From assembly GCF_021266465.1 (NCBI RefSeq), contig NZ_CP089848.1:620001-684000 (forward strand): a DNA stretch of 64,000 bases. Reading direction: 5' to 3'. The position numbers and the translations under genes are program-made. Origin of the DNA: Paralcaligenes sp. KSB-10 (GTDB lineage: Bacteria; Pseudomonadota; Gammaproteobacteria; Burkholderiales; Burkholderiaceae_B). Below are positions 36,771 to 45,822 of the stretch, in pieces. The notes below the pieces were generated by a model. That model had not been told where the DNA came from, did no database searches, and saw nothing but the letters and a program-made list of their open reading frames with translations. The number at the start of each line of letters is the position of its first letter. The first letter of the stretch is position 1.

Positions 36771-37577
36771 ATGAGTAGTATTGTTACCGACCCCACCGAT
36801 CTGAACAAAATGCGGGCTGCCTGCCAGGACGCGGCCAAGGTTCTCGACTTCCTGACACCCCATGTGCGCGCCGGCATCAGCACCGGCGAACTTGACCGTC
36901 TCTGCCTCGACTATCTCGATGAGCTGAAGGTCGAATCGGCTACCGTGGGCTATGCGCCGCCCGGGTATACGCCTTTTCCCAGCTCGATCTGCACCTCGGT
37001 GAACCATGTCATTTGCCACGGCATTCCGGGCGACAAAGTACTCAAGAATGGCGACATCATGAATATCGATGTCACCATTATCAAAGATGGCTGGTTTGGC
37101 GACACAAGCCGCATGTATTACATAGGCGAGCCGTCGATACTGGCCAGGCGCCTGACCGAAATAACCTACGACTGCATGTGGCTTGGCATCGCGCAAGTCA
37201 AACCCGGCGCCACGCTGGGCGATATCGGGCATGCCATACAAAAATACGCCGAGAGCCATGGCTTTTCGGTGGTGCGGGAATATTGTGGCCACGGGGTCGG
37301 CCGAAAATTCCACCAGGATCCTCAAATCCTGCATTATGGAAAGCCCGGAACCGGCGTAAAGCTGGTGCCCGGCATGATTTTCACCATCGAACCCATGATC
37401 AACGCCGGCCGCAAGGACATACGTCAACTGGCCGACGGCTGGACCGTCGTTACACGCGACCACAGCCTTTCAGCCCAGTGGGAACACAGCCTGCTTGTTA
37501 CCGACACCGGCTACGAGGTTCTCACTGTTTCCGAAGGCATGCCTCGCCCGCCTGCCTTTATTGCCACACCCCAGTAA
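36771..37577 (+). CDS. map: Methionine aminopeptidase, type I
   Basis: A 268-residue metallopeptidase that removes the initiator methionine. Metal ligands are visible in NIDVTIIKDGWFGDTS (two Asp), GHGVGRKFHQDPQI (His), FTIEPMI (Glu) and SAQWEHSLLV (Glu). Homology begins at the ATG at 36771; the long open frame upstream to 36516 has no similarity and covers the promoter. It is divergent from rpsB, a common arrangement, and 14 bp from glnD. Confidence 0.96.
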   Translation: MSSIVTDPTDLNKMRAACQDAAKVLDFLTPHVRAGISTGELDRLCLDYLDELKVESATVGYAPPGYTPFPSSICTSVNHVICHGIPGDKVLKNGDIMNIDVTIIKDGWFGDTSRMYYIGEPSILARRLTEITYDCMWLGIAQVKPGATLGDIGHAIQKYAESHGFSVVREYCGHGVGRKFHQDPQILHYGKPGTGVKLVPGMIFTIEPMINAGRKDIRQLADGWTVVTRDHSLSAQWEHSLLVTDTGYEVLTVSEGMPRPPAFIATPQ

Positions 37578-37591
37578 CAACCATACGGACC

Positions 37592-40168
37592 ATGAGCGCA
37601 AGCCCCCTGATTTCCTTGCGCGACAGCTTGAATCAGCGGCGTCAGGAAGCCATCGGGCAATTTCGCGAACATCTGCGTCCCGAAACACTGCTGACGGCCC
37701 TGCGGCGGGTCACTGATCAGGCCTTGCGCGAATTGATCAAACTCTATCCGCTGCCCGCCCACGCCACGCTGGCCGCGGTGGGCGGCTATGGAAGAGGCGA
37801 ACTTTATCCGCACTCCGACATCGATGTCCTCATTCTCCTGACGGCGCCCCCTTCCGATACCGATACCGCCCAACTGGAAGCGTTGGTTGCGGCCTTGTGG
37901 GATCTGGGACTGGACCTGGGGCATAGCGTACGCACCATTGCCGATTGCCAACGCGAAGCGGCCAACGACATTACTGTCGAAACCTCGCTTATGGAAGCTC
38001 GCTGGCTGGCCGGCAGCAAGGATTTATTGCATGCGCTCAGGCATGCCATGCACGATCAGCTTGATGTGCAGACTTTTTTCCAGGCCAAGCGGGCCGAAAT
38101 GCAGCAACGTCACGCGCGGCATCAAGACACCCCCTACGCGCTCGAGCCCAACTGCAAGGAAGCCCCGGGCGGATTGCGGGATCTGCAGGTTATCTTGTGG
38201 CTGGCCCAGGCGGCCGGACTGGGGCATACCTGGCGTGAAATAGCGCGGGCACAGCTATTGACTCCGACCGAATACCGTTCCTTGCGCCGCGCCGATCTGG
38301 CATTCAAACGCCTGCGCATCGAGCTGCACCTGCTCACAGGGCGGCGTGAAGACCGAGTGCTGTTCGACCTGCAGCCTGCTCTGGCTGCCGTGTACGGTTT
38401 TCAGGCCATGAAGAACCGTCGGCCCAGCGAAATCCTGATGCAGCGTTATTACTGGGCCGCCCGATCGGTCAATCAGTTGAACACCATCCTGATGCAGATT
38501 TTCGAGGAGCGGCTTTTTCCTCAACCCGACGCACCGGTGCGCGTCATCGATGACGACTTCTGCATGGTCCAGAATCGCCTTGAAATCCGCCGGGAAGACG
38601 GATTCGCGCGCAACCCGACCCTGTTGCTCCGGGCCTTTCTGGTGATGCAGGAGCTTCCCGAACTGCTGGGGCTGTCGGCGCGAACTCTCCGTGCCATGTG
38701 GCACGCCCGACGCCGCATCGATGCGCAATTTCGCCGCAATCCCGTCAATCGGCGCCTGTTCATACAAATACTGCAGCAGCCTCGAGGTATCGTGCATGCG
38801 CTGAGGCGCATGACCATGCTTAATATCCTGCCGCGTTATCTTCCGATATTCCGGAAAATCGTCGGACAAATGCAGCACGATTTATTCCACGCCTATACGG
38901 TCGACCAGCATATCCTCATGGTCATACGCAATTTGCGGCGTTTCACCATGCCGGAGCATGCCCAGGAATACCCCCTGGCCAGCCAATTGATGGCTGGAGT
39001 CGATCGGCATTGGCTACTGTACATAGCGGCATTGTTTCACGACATCGCCAAAGGGCGCGGAGGCCATCATTCCGAACTGGGCGCCCTGGATGCCCGCCGC
39101 TTTTGCCATGAACACGGCCTTGACAATGCCGACACGCAATTGGTGGAATTTTTGGTGCGCGAACACCTGACCATGTCGAATTTTGCGCAGAAACGCGATC
39201 TTAGCGACCCCGGTGTAGTGCACGAATTTGCCCGCTGCGTGGAAAATGAGCGCCAGCTCACCACCCTGTATCTGCTTACCGTAGCGGATATACGCGGCAC
39301 CAGTCCAAAGGTCTGGAATTCATGGAAGGGCAAGCTGCTCGAAGACCTCTACCGCCTGACCCTGCTGGCCCTGGGAGGTTCGCAGCCCGATACCCGCACC
39401 ATACTGGCGCAGCGCAAAGAGGCCGCCGCCGCTGAAATTCGCCTGATGGGTTTACGCGACGAAAGCCGCGACGCCTTCTGGGAACAACTCGACGTCGCCT
39501 ATTTTCTGCGTCATGAAGCCTCGGAAATTGCCTGGCATACGCGCCATCTGTACTATCGCGTAAATTCCGTCGAACCTGTCGTCAAGGCCAGAGTCATCGG
39601 CCAAAACGAAGGGCTGCAGATCATGGTGTATACCCGCGACGTCAGCGAGTTGTTCGTGACCCTCTGCCACTACTTCGACCATCGCGCCCTGAGCGTCCAG
39701 GAAGCACGCATTCATACGACCCGCCACGGTTGGGCGCTTGACAGCTTTATCGTGCTTTTGCCCAGCCATGAAAAGGACTTCCGTTCGCAGGCCGCGCTGA
39801 TTGAACATGAGCTGGCCGAAAAGCTCAGTCGAAGCAATGCACCCAGGCCAAGCTATAGTATCCAGCGGCGCGCCGGCTCGCGACGCTCCCGGGTATTTCC
39901 CATCGTGCCCAATATCGAATTGCAACCCGACGAAAGCGGCATTTCGTGGCGCCTGTCGATTAGCGCGGCCGACAGGCCAGGGCTGCTCTACGGCCTGGCA
40001 CAGGTCTTCGCCACTCATGCGGTCAGCGTCAAAATGGCCAAGGTCATGACCTTGGGCGATCGTGTAGAAGACATTTTCATCATCGAAGGCGATGTGCTTG
40101 GCCATCCTCGCCGTCAACTGCAGTTCGAACGCAGTCTATTGACCAAACTTGACGAGACGGACTCGTGA
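37592..40168 (+). CDS. glnD: PII uridylyltransferase / uridylyl-removing enzyme
   Basis: An 858-residue glutamine sensor that adds UMP to PII proteins when nitrogen is short and removes it when glutamine is plentiful. The nucleotidyltransferase motif GGYGRGELYPHSDIDVLIL is near residue 65. The HD phosphohydrolase motif ALFHDIAKGRGGHHSELGA is near residue 475, and two ACT domains fill the C-terminus (ARVIGQNEGLQIMVYTRD, LSISAADRPGLLYGLAQVF). All motif residues are intact, so both activities are expected. The ATG at 37592 fits the family; the frame is open far upstream within map. Confidence 0.96.
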   Translation: MSASPLISLRDSLNQRRQEAIGQFREHLRPETLLTALRRVTDQALRELIKLYPLPAHATLAAVGGYGRGELYPHSDIDVLILLTAPPSDTDTAQLEALVAALWDLGLDLGHSVRTIADCQREAANDITVETSLMEARWLAGSKDLLHALRHAMHDQLDVQTFFQAKRAEMQQRHARHQDTPYALEPNCKEAPGGLRDLQVILWLAQAAGLGHTWREIARAQLLTPTEYRSLRRADLAFKRLRIELHLLTGRREDRVLFDLQPALAAVYGFQAMKNRRPSEILMQRYYWAARSVNQLNTILMQIFEERLFPQPDAPVRVIDDDFCMVQNRLEIRREDGFARNPTLLLRAFLVMQELPELLGLSARTLRAMWHARRRIDAQFRRNPVNRRLFIQILQQPRGIVHALRRMTMLNILPRYLPIFRKIVGQMQHDLFHAYTVDQHILMVIRNLRRFTMPEHAQEYPLASQLMAGVDRHWLLYIAALFHDIAKGRGGHHSELGALDARRFCHEHGLDNADTQLVEFLVREHLTMSNFAQKRDLSDPGVVHEFARCVENERQLTTLYLLTVADIRGTSPKVWNSWKGKLLEDLYRLTLLALGGSQPDTRTILAQRKEAAAAEIRLMGLRDESRDAFWEQLDVAYFLRHEASEIAWHTRHLYYRVNSVEPVVKARVIGQNEGLQIMVYTRDVSELFVTLCHYFDHRALSVQEARIHTTRHGWALDSFIVLLPSHEKDFRSQAALIEHELAEKLSRSNAPRPSYSIQRRAGSRRSRVFPIVPNIELQPDESGISWRLSISAADRPGLLYGLAQVFATHAVSVKMAKVMTLGDRVEDIFIIEGDVLGHPRRQLQFERSLLTKLDETDS

Positions 40169-40196
40169 GCCACTTTTACAGCGCAAAATATTTCTC

Positions 40197-40907
40197 ATGA
40201 CTCTTAATGACTTTATCGCCAACTTCGGGCGCAGCTTCCTGTTTGCACTGGCCACGCTGCTGCCCATACTCAACCCGCCGGCCGTTGCCCCATTGTTCCT
40301 CAGCCTGACTGAAGGCGCCAGCGCCACGACGCGCACGCAACTGGCGCAGCGTGTATCCGTCAATATTTGCGTCATGCTGGTCGTTGCCATGATCGCCGGC
40401 AATATCGTGCTGGATTTTTTTGGCATTTCTTTACCCATCGTCCGGGTCGGCGGAGGACTGCTGGTCATCGCCAGCGCCTGGCAACTGGTCGGCGCCTCGA
40501 CGCCAGACGCCGAACATGCACAAAATATGGCCGAGGCTTATTCCAGCGAGCAAATCCGCTCCAAGGCGTTCTACCCACTAACTTTCCCCATGATTTGCGG
40601 GCCCGGATCTCTGGCGGCCGCCATCACGGTAGGCGCCACCTTGCACACAGAAAGCACCTCCGAGAGCCTGTCGAAGCTGGCCGGATCCATTCCCGCCATA
40701 CTCGTCGCTTCGCTTATCGTGTACTTCTGCCTGAGATTTGCCGCTCAGTTCCTGCATAAACTAGGGTCGAGCGGAACCGCTGTGCTCATGCGCCTGTCCG
40801 CATTCATACTGCTCTGCCTGGGCGTGCAAATCGTCTGGGACGGCGCACACGAGTTGCTGCTGAACCTGCTGCGCGAAGCGGCCGCCATGACCGCGGCGAA
40901 CCATTAG
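40197..40907 (+). CDS. MarC-family integral membrane protein
   Basis: A 236-residue protein with about six membrane helices. It starts SFLFALATLLPILNPPAVAPLFLSLTEGAS, the MarC/UPF0056 signature, with a second repeat KAFYPLTFPMICGPGSLAAAITVG. Early claims of a role in multiple antibiotic resistance were not upheld, so the function is unknown. ATG 40197 lies 28 bp past glnD. It is probably read with map-glnD. Confidence 0.88.
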   Translation: MTLNDFIANFGRSFLFALATLLPILNPPAVAPLFLSLTEGASATTRTQLAQRVSVNICVMLVVAMIAGNIVLDFFGISLPIVRVGGGLLVIASAWQLVGASTPDAEHAQNMAEAYSSEQIRSKAFYPLTFPMICGPGSLAAAITVGATLHTESTSESLSKLAGSIPAILVASLIVYFCLRFAAQFLHKLGSSGTAVLMRLSAFILLCLGVQIVWDGAHELLLNLLREAAAMTAANH

Positions 40908-41002
40908 CACGATGCGCTGTCCAAACGGGCCACACTCATCGCAGCCCTGACCGGTATGATGATTATTCACCCGCCAACCTCTTGCCAAACCCTGCCCATA
41001 CT

Positions 41003-41482
41003 ATGACCAACACAAATCGCAAGCTTTTGCACATCACCGCCCTGCTATGCATCGCCGCAGTCGCTCTTGCCCTGATATCGCAGCATCTGTTCAATATGCG
41101 GCCCTGCGCATGGTGCGTATTGCAGCGCCTGATCTACCTGTCGATCGCCATTTTTTGCTGGCTGGGGCTTTTACTCGAGCGTGTCCGGATTCTGCCGCGT
41201 ATTGCATCCCTGATCGGCGTCTTGCTCAGCATAGGTGGCGTGATGGCGGCCTGGTACCAATACAGCGTTGCGGCAAAAATGTTTTCGTGCGACCAGACGT
41301 TTGCCGATAAATTCATGGTCCAGACCGGGCTGGATGCCCATGTGCCTTGGCTCTTCGGCATTTTCGCCTCCTGCATGGATGCCAGGGTCAAAATTCTCGG
41401 CGTCGAATACGCCATATGGAGTCTGGGTCTGTTTTGCCTGCTCGGCGCCCTGAGCCTGATTGCGCTGATCCGGCGTCGTTGA
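41003..41482 (+). CDS. dsbB: Disulfide bond formation protein B
   Basis: A 159-residue four-helix inner-membrane protein that re-oxidises periplasmic DsbA and passes electrons to quinone. Both cysteine pairs are present: RPCAWCVLQRL (CxxC) in the first periplasmic loop, and MFSCDQTF with FASCMDA in the second. ATG 41003 is preferred over an upstream TTG at 40982. A hairpin follows the gene, which converges on purF. Confidence 0.93.
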   Translation: MTNTNRKLLHITALLCIAAVALALISQHLFNMRPCAWCVLQRLIYLSIAIFCWLGLLLERVRILPRIASLIGVLLSIGGVMAAWYQYSVAAKMFSCDQTFADKFMVQTGLDAHVPWLFGIFASCMDARVKILGVEYAIWSLGLFCLLGALSLIALIRRR

Positions 41483-41515
41483 TTCCATTCCTGCGAAAGA
41501 GCACAGTACGTTTTC

Positions 41516-41543
41516 GTAGGTACCGCCCTGTGGGGGTACCTAC
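41516..41543. terminator. Hairpin between convergent dsbB and purF
   Basis: A perfect 9-bp stem, GTAGGTACC (41516-41524) and GGTACCTAC (41535-41543), with a 10-nt loop, in the 70-bp convergent gap. A-rich or T-rich tracts beside it are short on both strands, so it could serve either gene weakly. Confidence 0.5.
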
Positions 41544-41552
41544 AAACACAAT

Positions 41553-43070
41553 TCAGGCGTCGTCCGCATCGTCGCCGTCAGCCGCAAGGCTGCCACCGGA
41601 GCGCTCCCGCGATGCTGCTCCGCGCGTCTGGCTCAGGCGTTCGAGGTAAGCCGCGTCGATATCGCCGGTGACATACTGGCCGTTAAAGCATGATGACTCG
41701 AACTGGCTAAGGCCCGGATTCAAGTTGCGTATCGATTTTTCCAGATCGCCCAATTCCTGGTAGACCAGCGCATCGGAACCAATCTCGCGCGAGATCTGAT
41801 CCGTGTCACGGCCCGTGGCAATCAGCTCCGTCTGCGTGGGCATGTCGATGCCGTAGACATTGGGGAACCGCACGGGGGGAGCCGCCGAGGCGAAAAAGAC
41901 CTTGTTGGCGCCGGCCGCGCGGGCCATGTCGACGATTTCGCGGCTGGTGGTGCCGCGCACGATGGAATCATCGACCAGCAGAACATTTTTGCCCTTGAAC
42001 TCCATATCGATGGCATTGAGCTTCTGGCGTACGGATTTCTTGCGGACCGCCTGGCCTGGCATGATGAAGGTACGGCCGACATAGCGGTTCTTGATGAATC
42101 CTTCGCGATAATTCAAATTGAGCCGCGCGGCAAGCTGCATGGCCGAGGGCCGCGAAGAATCCGGGATGGGCATGACTACATCTATTTCACCCAGGCGCAA
42201 GGTCTTGGCAACATTGTCGGCCAGGTATTCCCCCATGTTCAGGCGGGCATCGTAAACCGACACGCCGTTCATCAAGGAGTCGGGCCGCGCAAAATATACG
42301 TACTCGAACACGCATGGGGTATGCACGGGATCAATTGCGCACTGGCGACTGGTAAGCTTGCCGTCCAGATCGATCCAGACCGCTTCGCCGGGAGCCACAT
42401 CGCGCACAAGCGTGAAGCCGCAGCCGGCCAGCGCCACGGACTCGGACGCTACCATCCACTCGGTGCCCTCATCGGTTTCCAGCGAGCCCAGACACAGGGG
42501 ACGTATTCCGAACGGATCACGAAAAGCCACCATGCCGTAATTCGCAATTTGCGCGATGACCGCATAAGCGCCCTTGGCGCGCCGATGCACCGATGAAACA
42601 GCCGAAAAAATGGCGTTTTCGTCAAGCGATACCCCGTTGGCCGCCAATTGCAGCTCGTGGGCGAAAACATTCAGCAGGACTTCCGAATCGGAATTGGTAT
42701 TGATATGCCTGCGGTCGATCCTGAACAGTTCTTCGCGCAACTCGCGCCAGTTGGTCAGATTGCCATTGTGCACGAAGGTAATGCCAAATGGCGCATTCAC
42801 GTAAAAAGGCTGAGCCTCGTCGACGCTATCGCTGGAACCTGCCGTGGGATAGCGCACCTGCCCCAGGCCGCTCGACCCCGGCAGAGAACGCATATTGCGA
42901 GTACGGAACACATCGCGCACCAGGCCATGGGCCTTGTACATATTAAAAAAATGATCGGATGAGGTCGCTATTCCGGCAGCGTCCTGTCCTCGGTGCTGCA
43001 GCAGCAGCAGGCTGTCGTATATCAACTGATTAACAGGGCCCTGACCTGAAACCCCAACAATTCCACACAT
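41553..43070 (-). CDS. purF: Amidophosphoribosyltransferase
   Basis: A 505-residue enzyme for the first committed step of purine synthesis, PRPP plus glutamine to phosphoribosylamine. It starts MCGIVGVSG, so Cys2 is the N-terminal nucleophile of the glutaminase domain. [10 protein letters not shown] and the PRPP-binding [19 protein letters not shown] near residue 365 complete the pattern. Loss of glutamine-binding residues is not evident. It follows cvpA after 21 bp in the common cluster folC-dedD-cvpA-purF. Confidence 0.97.
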   Translation of the reverse strand: MCGIVGVSGQGPVNQLIYDSLLLLQHRGQDAAGIATSSDHFFNMYKAHGLVRDVFRTRNMRSLPGSSGLGQVRYPTAGSSDSVDEAQPFYVNAPFGITFVHNGNLTNWRELREELFRIDRRHINTNSDSEVLLNVFAHELQLAANGVSLDENAIFSAVSSVHRRAKGAYAVIAQIANYGMVAFRDPFGIRPLCLGSLETDEGTEWMVASESVALAGCGFTLVRDVAPGEAVWIDLDGKLTSRQCAIDPVHTPCVFEYVYFARPDSLMNGVSVYDARLNMGEYLADNVAKTLRLGEIDVVMPIPDSSRPSAMQLAARLNLNYREGFIKNRYVGRTFIMPGQAVRKKSVRQKLNAIDMEFKGKNVLLVDDSIVRGTTSREIVDMARAAGANKVFFASAAPPVRFPNVYGIDMPTQTELIATGRDTDQISREIGSDALVYQELGDLEKSIRNLNPGLSQFESSCFNGQYVTGDIDAAYLERLSQTRGAASRERSGGSLAADGDDADDA

Positions 43071-43091
43071 TTTAAATTCCTGTCAAATCAA

Positions 43092-43580
43092 TTAATACGG
43101 CAACCACGATGCCAAAGACGGGGGCAGCAACAATTTGATTTCCTGAACCCCGCGAACCGCTGTACCCGACAATTGAGCGTCCCGCCACCACGGCTCCTTG
43201 GGCAACTCGGTATAACCCGCCGCGGATACCAGAATCAGTATGATCAAAAGTCCGCGCACCAAGCCAAACAAGGCCCCCAGGCCGTGATCGGCCGGTGTCA
43301 GGCCGGTTTTTTTAATCAAGGTCCCGAGAGTTACGTTTACGAGGCCAATCAGTAAGAGCATCACAATGAATACCGCCGCATAAGCGGCGGCGGTGCGTAA
43401 TAGCCCATTCTCGAGATAAGGGGTCAACCAGACGGATACCCTGGGCCCCCACCATATGGCCGCAATAAAGGCCACCAGATAAGCGATCAGCGAGAGTACC
43501 TCTTTCATGAGCCCCCGGAGAAGCCCAAGAAATGCCGACACACCAAGGATGGCCAGCACGATGTAATCGAAGCTGGTCAC
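43092..43580 (-). CDS. cvpA: CvpA-family membrane protein
   Basis: A 162-residue inner-membrane protein with four predicted helices. It starts MTSFDYIVLAILGVSAFLGLLRGLMKEVLSLIAYLVAFIAA, the CvpA signature, and has GLVRGLLIILILV near residue 110. Relatives are needed for colicin V production and envelope integrity; the molecular activity is unknown. It overlaps the SPOR gene by four bases. Confidence 0.93.
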   Translation of the reverse strand: MTSFDYIVLAILGVSAFLGLLRGLMKEVLSLIAYLVAFIAAIWWGPRVSVWLTPYLENGLLRTAAAYAAVFIVMLLLIGLVNVTLGTLIKKTGLTPADHGLGALFGLVRGLLIILILVSAAGYTELPKEPWWRDAQLSGTAVRGVQEIKLLLPPSLASWLPY

Positions 43581-44392
43581 TTAGTGGAAATGAAACCGTT
43601 ATCATAGCCCAGGGCACGCAAGCGGGCCTGGGCGGCCTGCGCGGCCTCTCGAGTGGGAAATGGGCCGACTCGCAGACGGTACGTCGATTTGCCCCCTGAT
43701 GTGCCCGATTCGACATAGGCATTGGTGACACCCGACGACGCCAGACGTTCACGGCGATTCTGGGCGTCTTTATCGGTGGTATAAGCGGCGATCTGCAGGA
43801 CATAATTGCCATGCGCCGCAGGAGCCGGCGCCGTTTTGCCGGGCGAACGGCCTTCAAGCAGCGCAATGGCCACGGCGCCATCATCGGTACGCTCCACCTT
43901 TGGCTTGGATTCGTGCCTGGATTCAGTTTTCTTTTCGGCGGGCTTGGGTTTGGCTTCTGGCTTGGGCTCAATCTTGGCCACGGGCTTGGCCTGCTCGACA
44001 GGAGCCGCCGCTTCGGGCGCAGCGTTCGTTGTGGCGTCGGCTTCGGTGCCCGGCGTAGCTGCAGGAGGTACAGGTGCATCGGTAACCGCGCCACCGGTCG
44101 TGGAGCCAGACTCGGAACCAGGAGCAGCCGGCGCGGATTGCGGTTCGGTCGTGGCGGCCGGGGGAACAATAGCAGGTACGACGGCAGGCGTATTGGCCTG
44201 ATTGGGTGACGGTGAGGTATCGAGCAGCATCGGCACGATAATGATGGCGGCCAGTACCAGCGCCAAAGCTCCGATCAGGCGGCGCCGCGCGCGACCGCGA
44301 AGTTCCTTGGCCTGAGCTTCGCTGGAAGATGAGGAACGCGATGCGGAACGGCCAGAACTGGAGGCAGACTCGTTACGAGAAAACAATCCCAT
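43577..44392 (-). CDS. SPOR-domain cell division protein, DedD-like
   Basis: A 271-residue protein with a cytoplasmic Ser/Arg-rich start, one membrane helix (residues about 40-58), a long Pro/Ala/Lys-rich periplasmic linker (60-185) and a C-terminal SPOR domain (NYVLQIAAYTTDKDAQNRRERL, STYRLRVGPFPTREAAQAAQARL). SPOR domains bind denuded glycan strands at the septum. ATG 44392 (MGLFSRNES) is favoured over an upstream TTG. Position between folC and cvpA matches E. coli dedD. Confidence 0.9.
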   Translation of the reverse strand: MGLFSRNESASSSGRSASRSSSSSEAQAKELRGRARRRLIGALALVLAAIIIVPMLLDTSPSPNQANTPAVVPAIVPPAATTEPQSAPAAPGSESGSTTGGAVTDAPVPPAATPGTEADATTNAAPEAAAPVEQAKPVAKIEPKPEAKPKPAEKKTESRHESKPKVERTDDGAVAIALLEGRSPGKTAPAPAAHGNYVLQIAAYTTDKDAQNRRERLASSGVTNAYVESGTSGGKSTYRLRVGPFPTREAAQAAQARLRALGYDNGFISTK

Positions 44393-44449
44393 GGGCGACA
44401 ACCTTTATTGGCAAGCTGCATACCGCCTGCCCTGAAAACATTAATTAAC

Positions 44450-45745
44450 CTAGCGCCCGAGTTCCTTCAATACCGGACCAACAGTAGAAAAAGAGCCGAA
44501 CACGAGAATTCTATCACCCTGGGCCGCCTGTTTTCGCGCTTCGGTAAATGCTTGAACCGGATTTACAAAATTTGATACAGTTACGGGCTCTTTACCTGGT
44601 GGCGGCAAGACCTCGCGCACCATGTCGGCCAATTGCTCGCCACTGGTACCCCTGGGCCCCTCGATAGTGGCGCAATACCAATGGTCCACTCGCGAAACGA
44701 GTTTGGCCAGCACGCCCTTGATATCCTTGTCGTTCAGCATGCCGACCACCGCGTGCGTGTAGGGATAAAACGCCATGCCGTCAAGATTCTGCGCCAGTGC
44801 CGCCGCCGCATGGGGATTATGGGCAACATCCAGCACTATGGTCGGTTGTCCCGGCAGGATCTGCAAGCGGCCCGGCAGCGAGGCTTGCGACAGGCCCAAA
44901 CGCACAGCCTGTTGCGGCACCACGAGCTTATCGCGCAGCGTTTCAAGAGCGGCCAGCGCCGCGGCGGCGTTCAATAACTGGTTTGCGCCGCGCAAGGCGG
45001 GATAAGCCAGGCCACTGCGGCGCTGGGAGCGGCCACCATAAGCCCATTGCTGGCGGTCGCCCGAATAATTGAAGTCCTTACCGAAGAGACGCAGATCCGC
45101 ACCAATTTGGCTGGCATAATCGATCAGGCTTTGCGGCGGAACCGGATCGGCGCAAATGGCCGGACGTCCGGAACGATAGATATGGGCCTTTTCATAGCCG
45201 ATTTTTTCGCGCGTGTCACCCAGCCATTCAGTGTGATCGATATCGACGCTTGTCACGATGGAACAGTCGGCATCCACCAGATTGACGGCATCAAGCCGGC
45301 CTCCCAGGCCGACTTCGAGAACAACGGCATCGAGCCTGTTCTGTTCGAACATCAGCAAAGCGGCCAGCGTGGTGTACTCGAAATAGCTCAACGACACTTC
45401 GCCGCGCGCGGCCTCGATGCGGACCAGTTGCTCGATGATCGCCGCATCGCTGGCATTTTCGCCATTGACACGTATGCGTTCGTTGAACTTGATCAGATGC
45501 GGCGACGTATACAGGCCAACGCGATACCCCGCAGCCAGCAAAATGGCTTCCAGCATGGCGCATGTAGACCCTTTGCCATTGGTGCCCCCCACCGTTATCG
45601 TTACGAACGGATACTTCAGCGCGAGCTTTTCTGCAACCACACGGATTCGCTCAAGTCCGAGTTCGATCGGCCTTCTGTGCAAGGACTCCAGATACGCAAG
45701 CCACTCCGATAAGGATGCCGCACTGCCGGGTGTAACAAGAGACAT
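44450..45745 (-). CDS. folC: Dihydrofolate synthase / folylpolyglutamate synthase
   Basis: A 431-residue Mur-ligase-like ATP enzyme that adds glutamate to dihydropteroate and to folates. The P-loop TVGGTNGKGSTCAMLEAIL is near residue 55, with further blocks YTSPHL, LEVGLGGRLDAVNLVDAD and DIDHTEWLG; DVAHNPHAAAAL lies in the C-terminal domain. It heads the folC-dedD-cvpA-purF group and starts 77 bp after the lpdA stop, beyond a strong terminator. Confidence 0.95.
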   Translation of the reverse strand: MSLVTPGSAASLSEWLAYLESLHRRPIELGLERIRVVAEKLALKYPFVTITVGGTNGKGSTCAMLEAILLAAGYRVGLYTSPHLIKFNERIRVNGENASDAAIIEQLVRIEAARGEVSLSYFEYTTLAALLMFEQNRLDAVVLEVGLGGRLDAVNLVDADCSIVTSVDIDHTEWLGDTREKIGYEKAHIYRSGRPAICADPVPPQSLIDYASQIGADLRLFGKDFNYSGDRQQWAYGGRSQRRSGLAYPALRGANQLLNAAAALAALETLRDKLVVPQQAVRLGLSQASLPGRLQILPGQPTIVLDVAHNPHAAAALAQNLDGMAFYPYTHAVVGMLNDKDIKGVLAKLVSRVDHWYCATIEGPRGTSGEQLADMVREVLPPPGKEPVTVSNFVNPVQAFTEARKQAAQGDRILVFGSFSTVGPVLKELGR

Positions 45746-45759
45746 GATGATAAGTGCTT

Positions 45760-45797
45760 TATAAAAAACAACGGTGGGCCAAAGCTGCGCCCACCGT
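45760..45797 (-). terminator. Intrinsic terminator of the pyruvate dehydrogenase operon
   Basis: On the minus strand ACGGTGGGC (45797-45789) and GCCCACCGT (45779-45771) form a perfect 9-bp stem with a 9-nt loop, directly followed by TGTTTTTTAT. It lies 26 nt past the lpdA stop and is the clearest Rho-independent terminator of the window. Confidence 0.85.
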
Positions 45798-45822
45798 CAA
45801 GACATGAACGACTATATACAGT

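Noticed and set aside
37013-37591. Extended N-terminus of GlnD inside map.
   Set aside because: It is an out-of-frame reading of the map gene; GlnD similarity begins at 37592.
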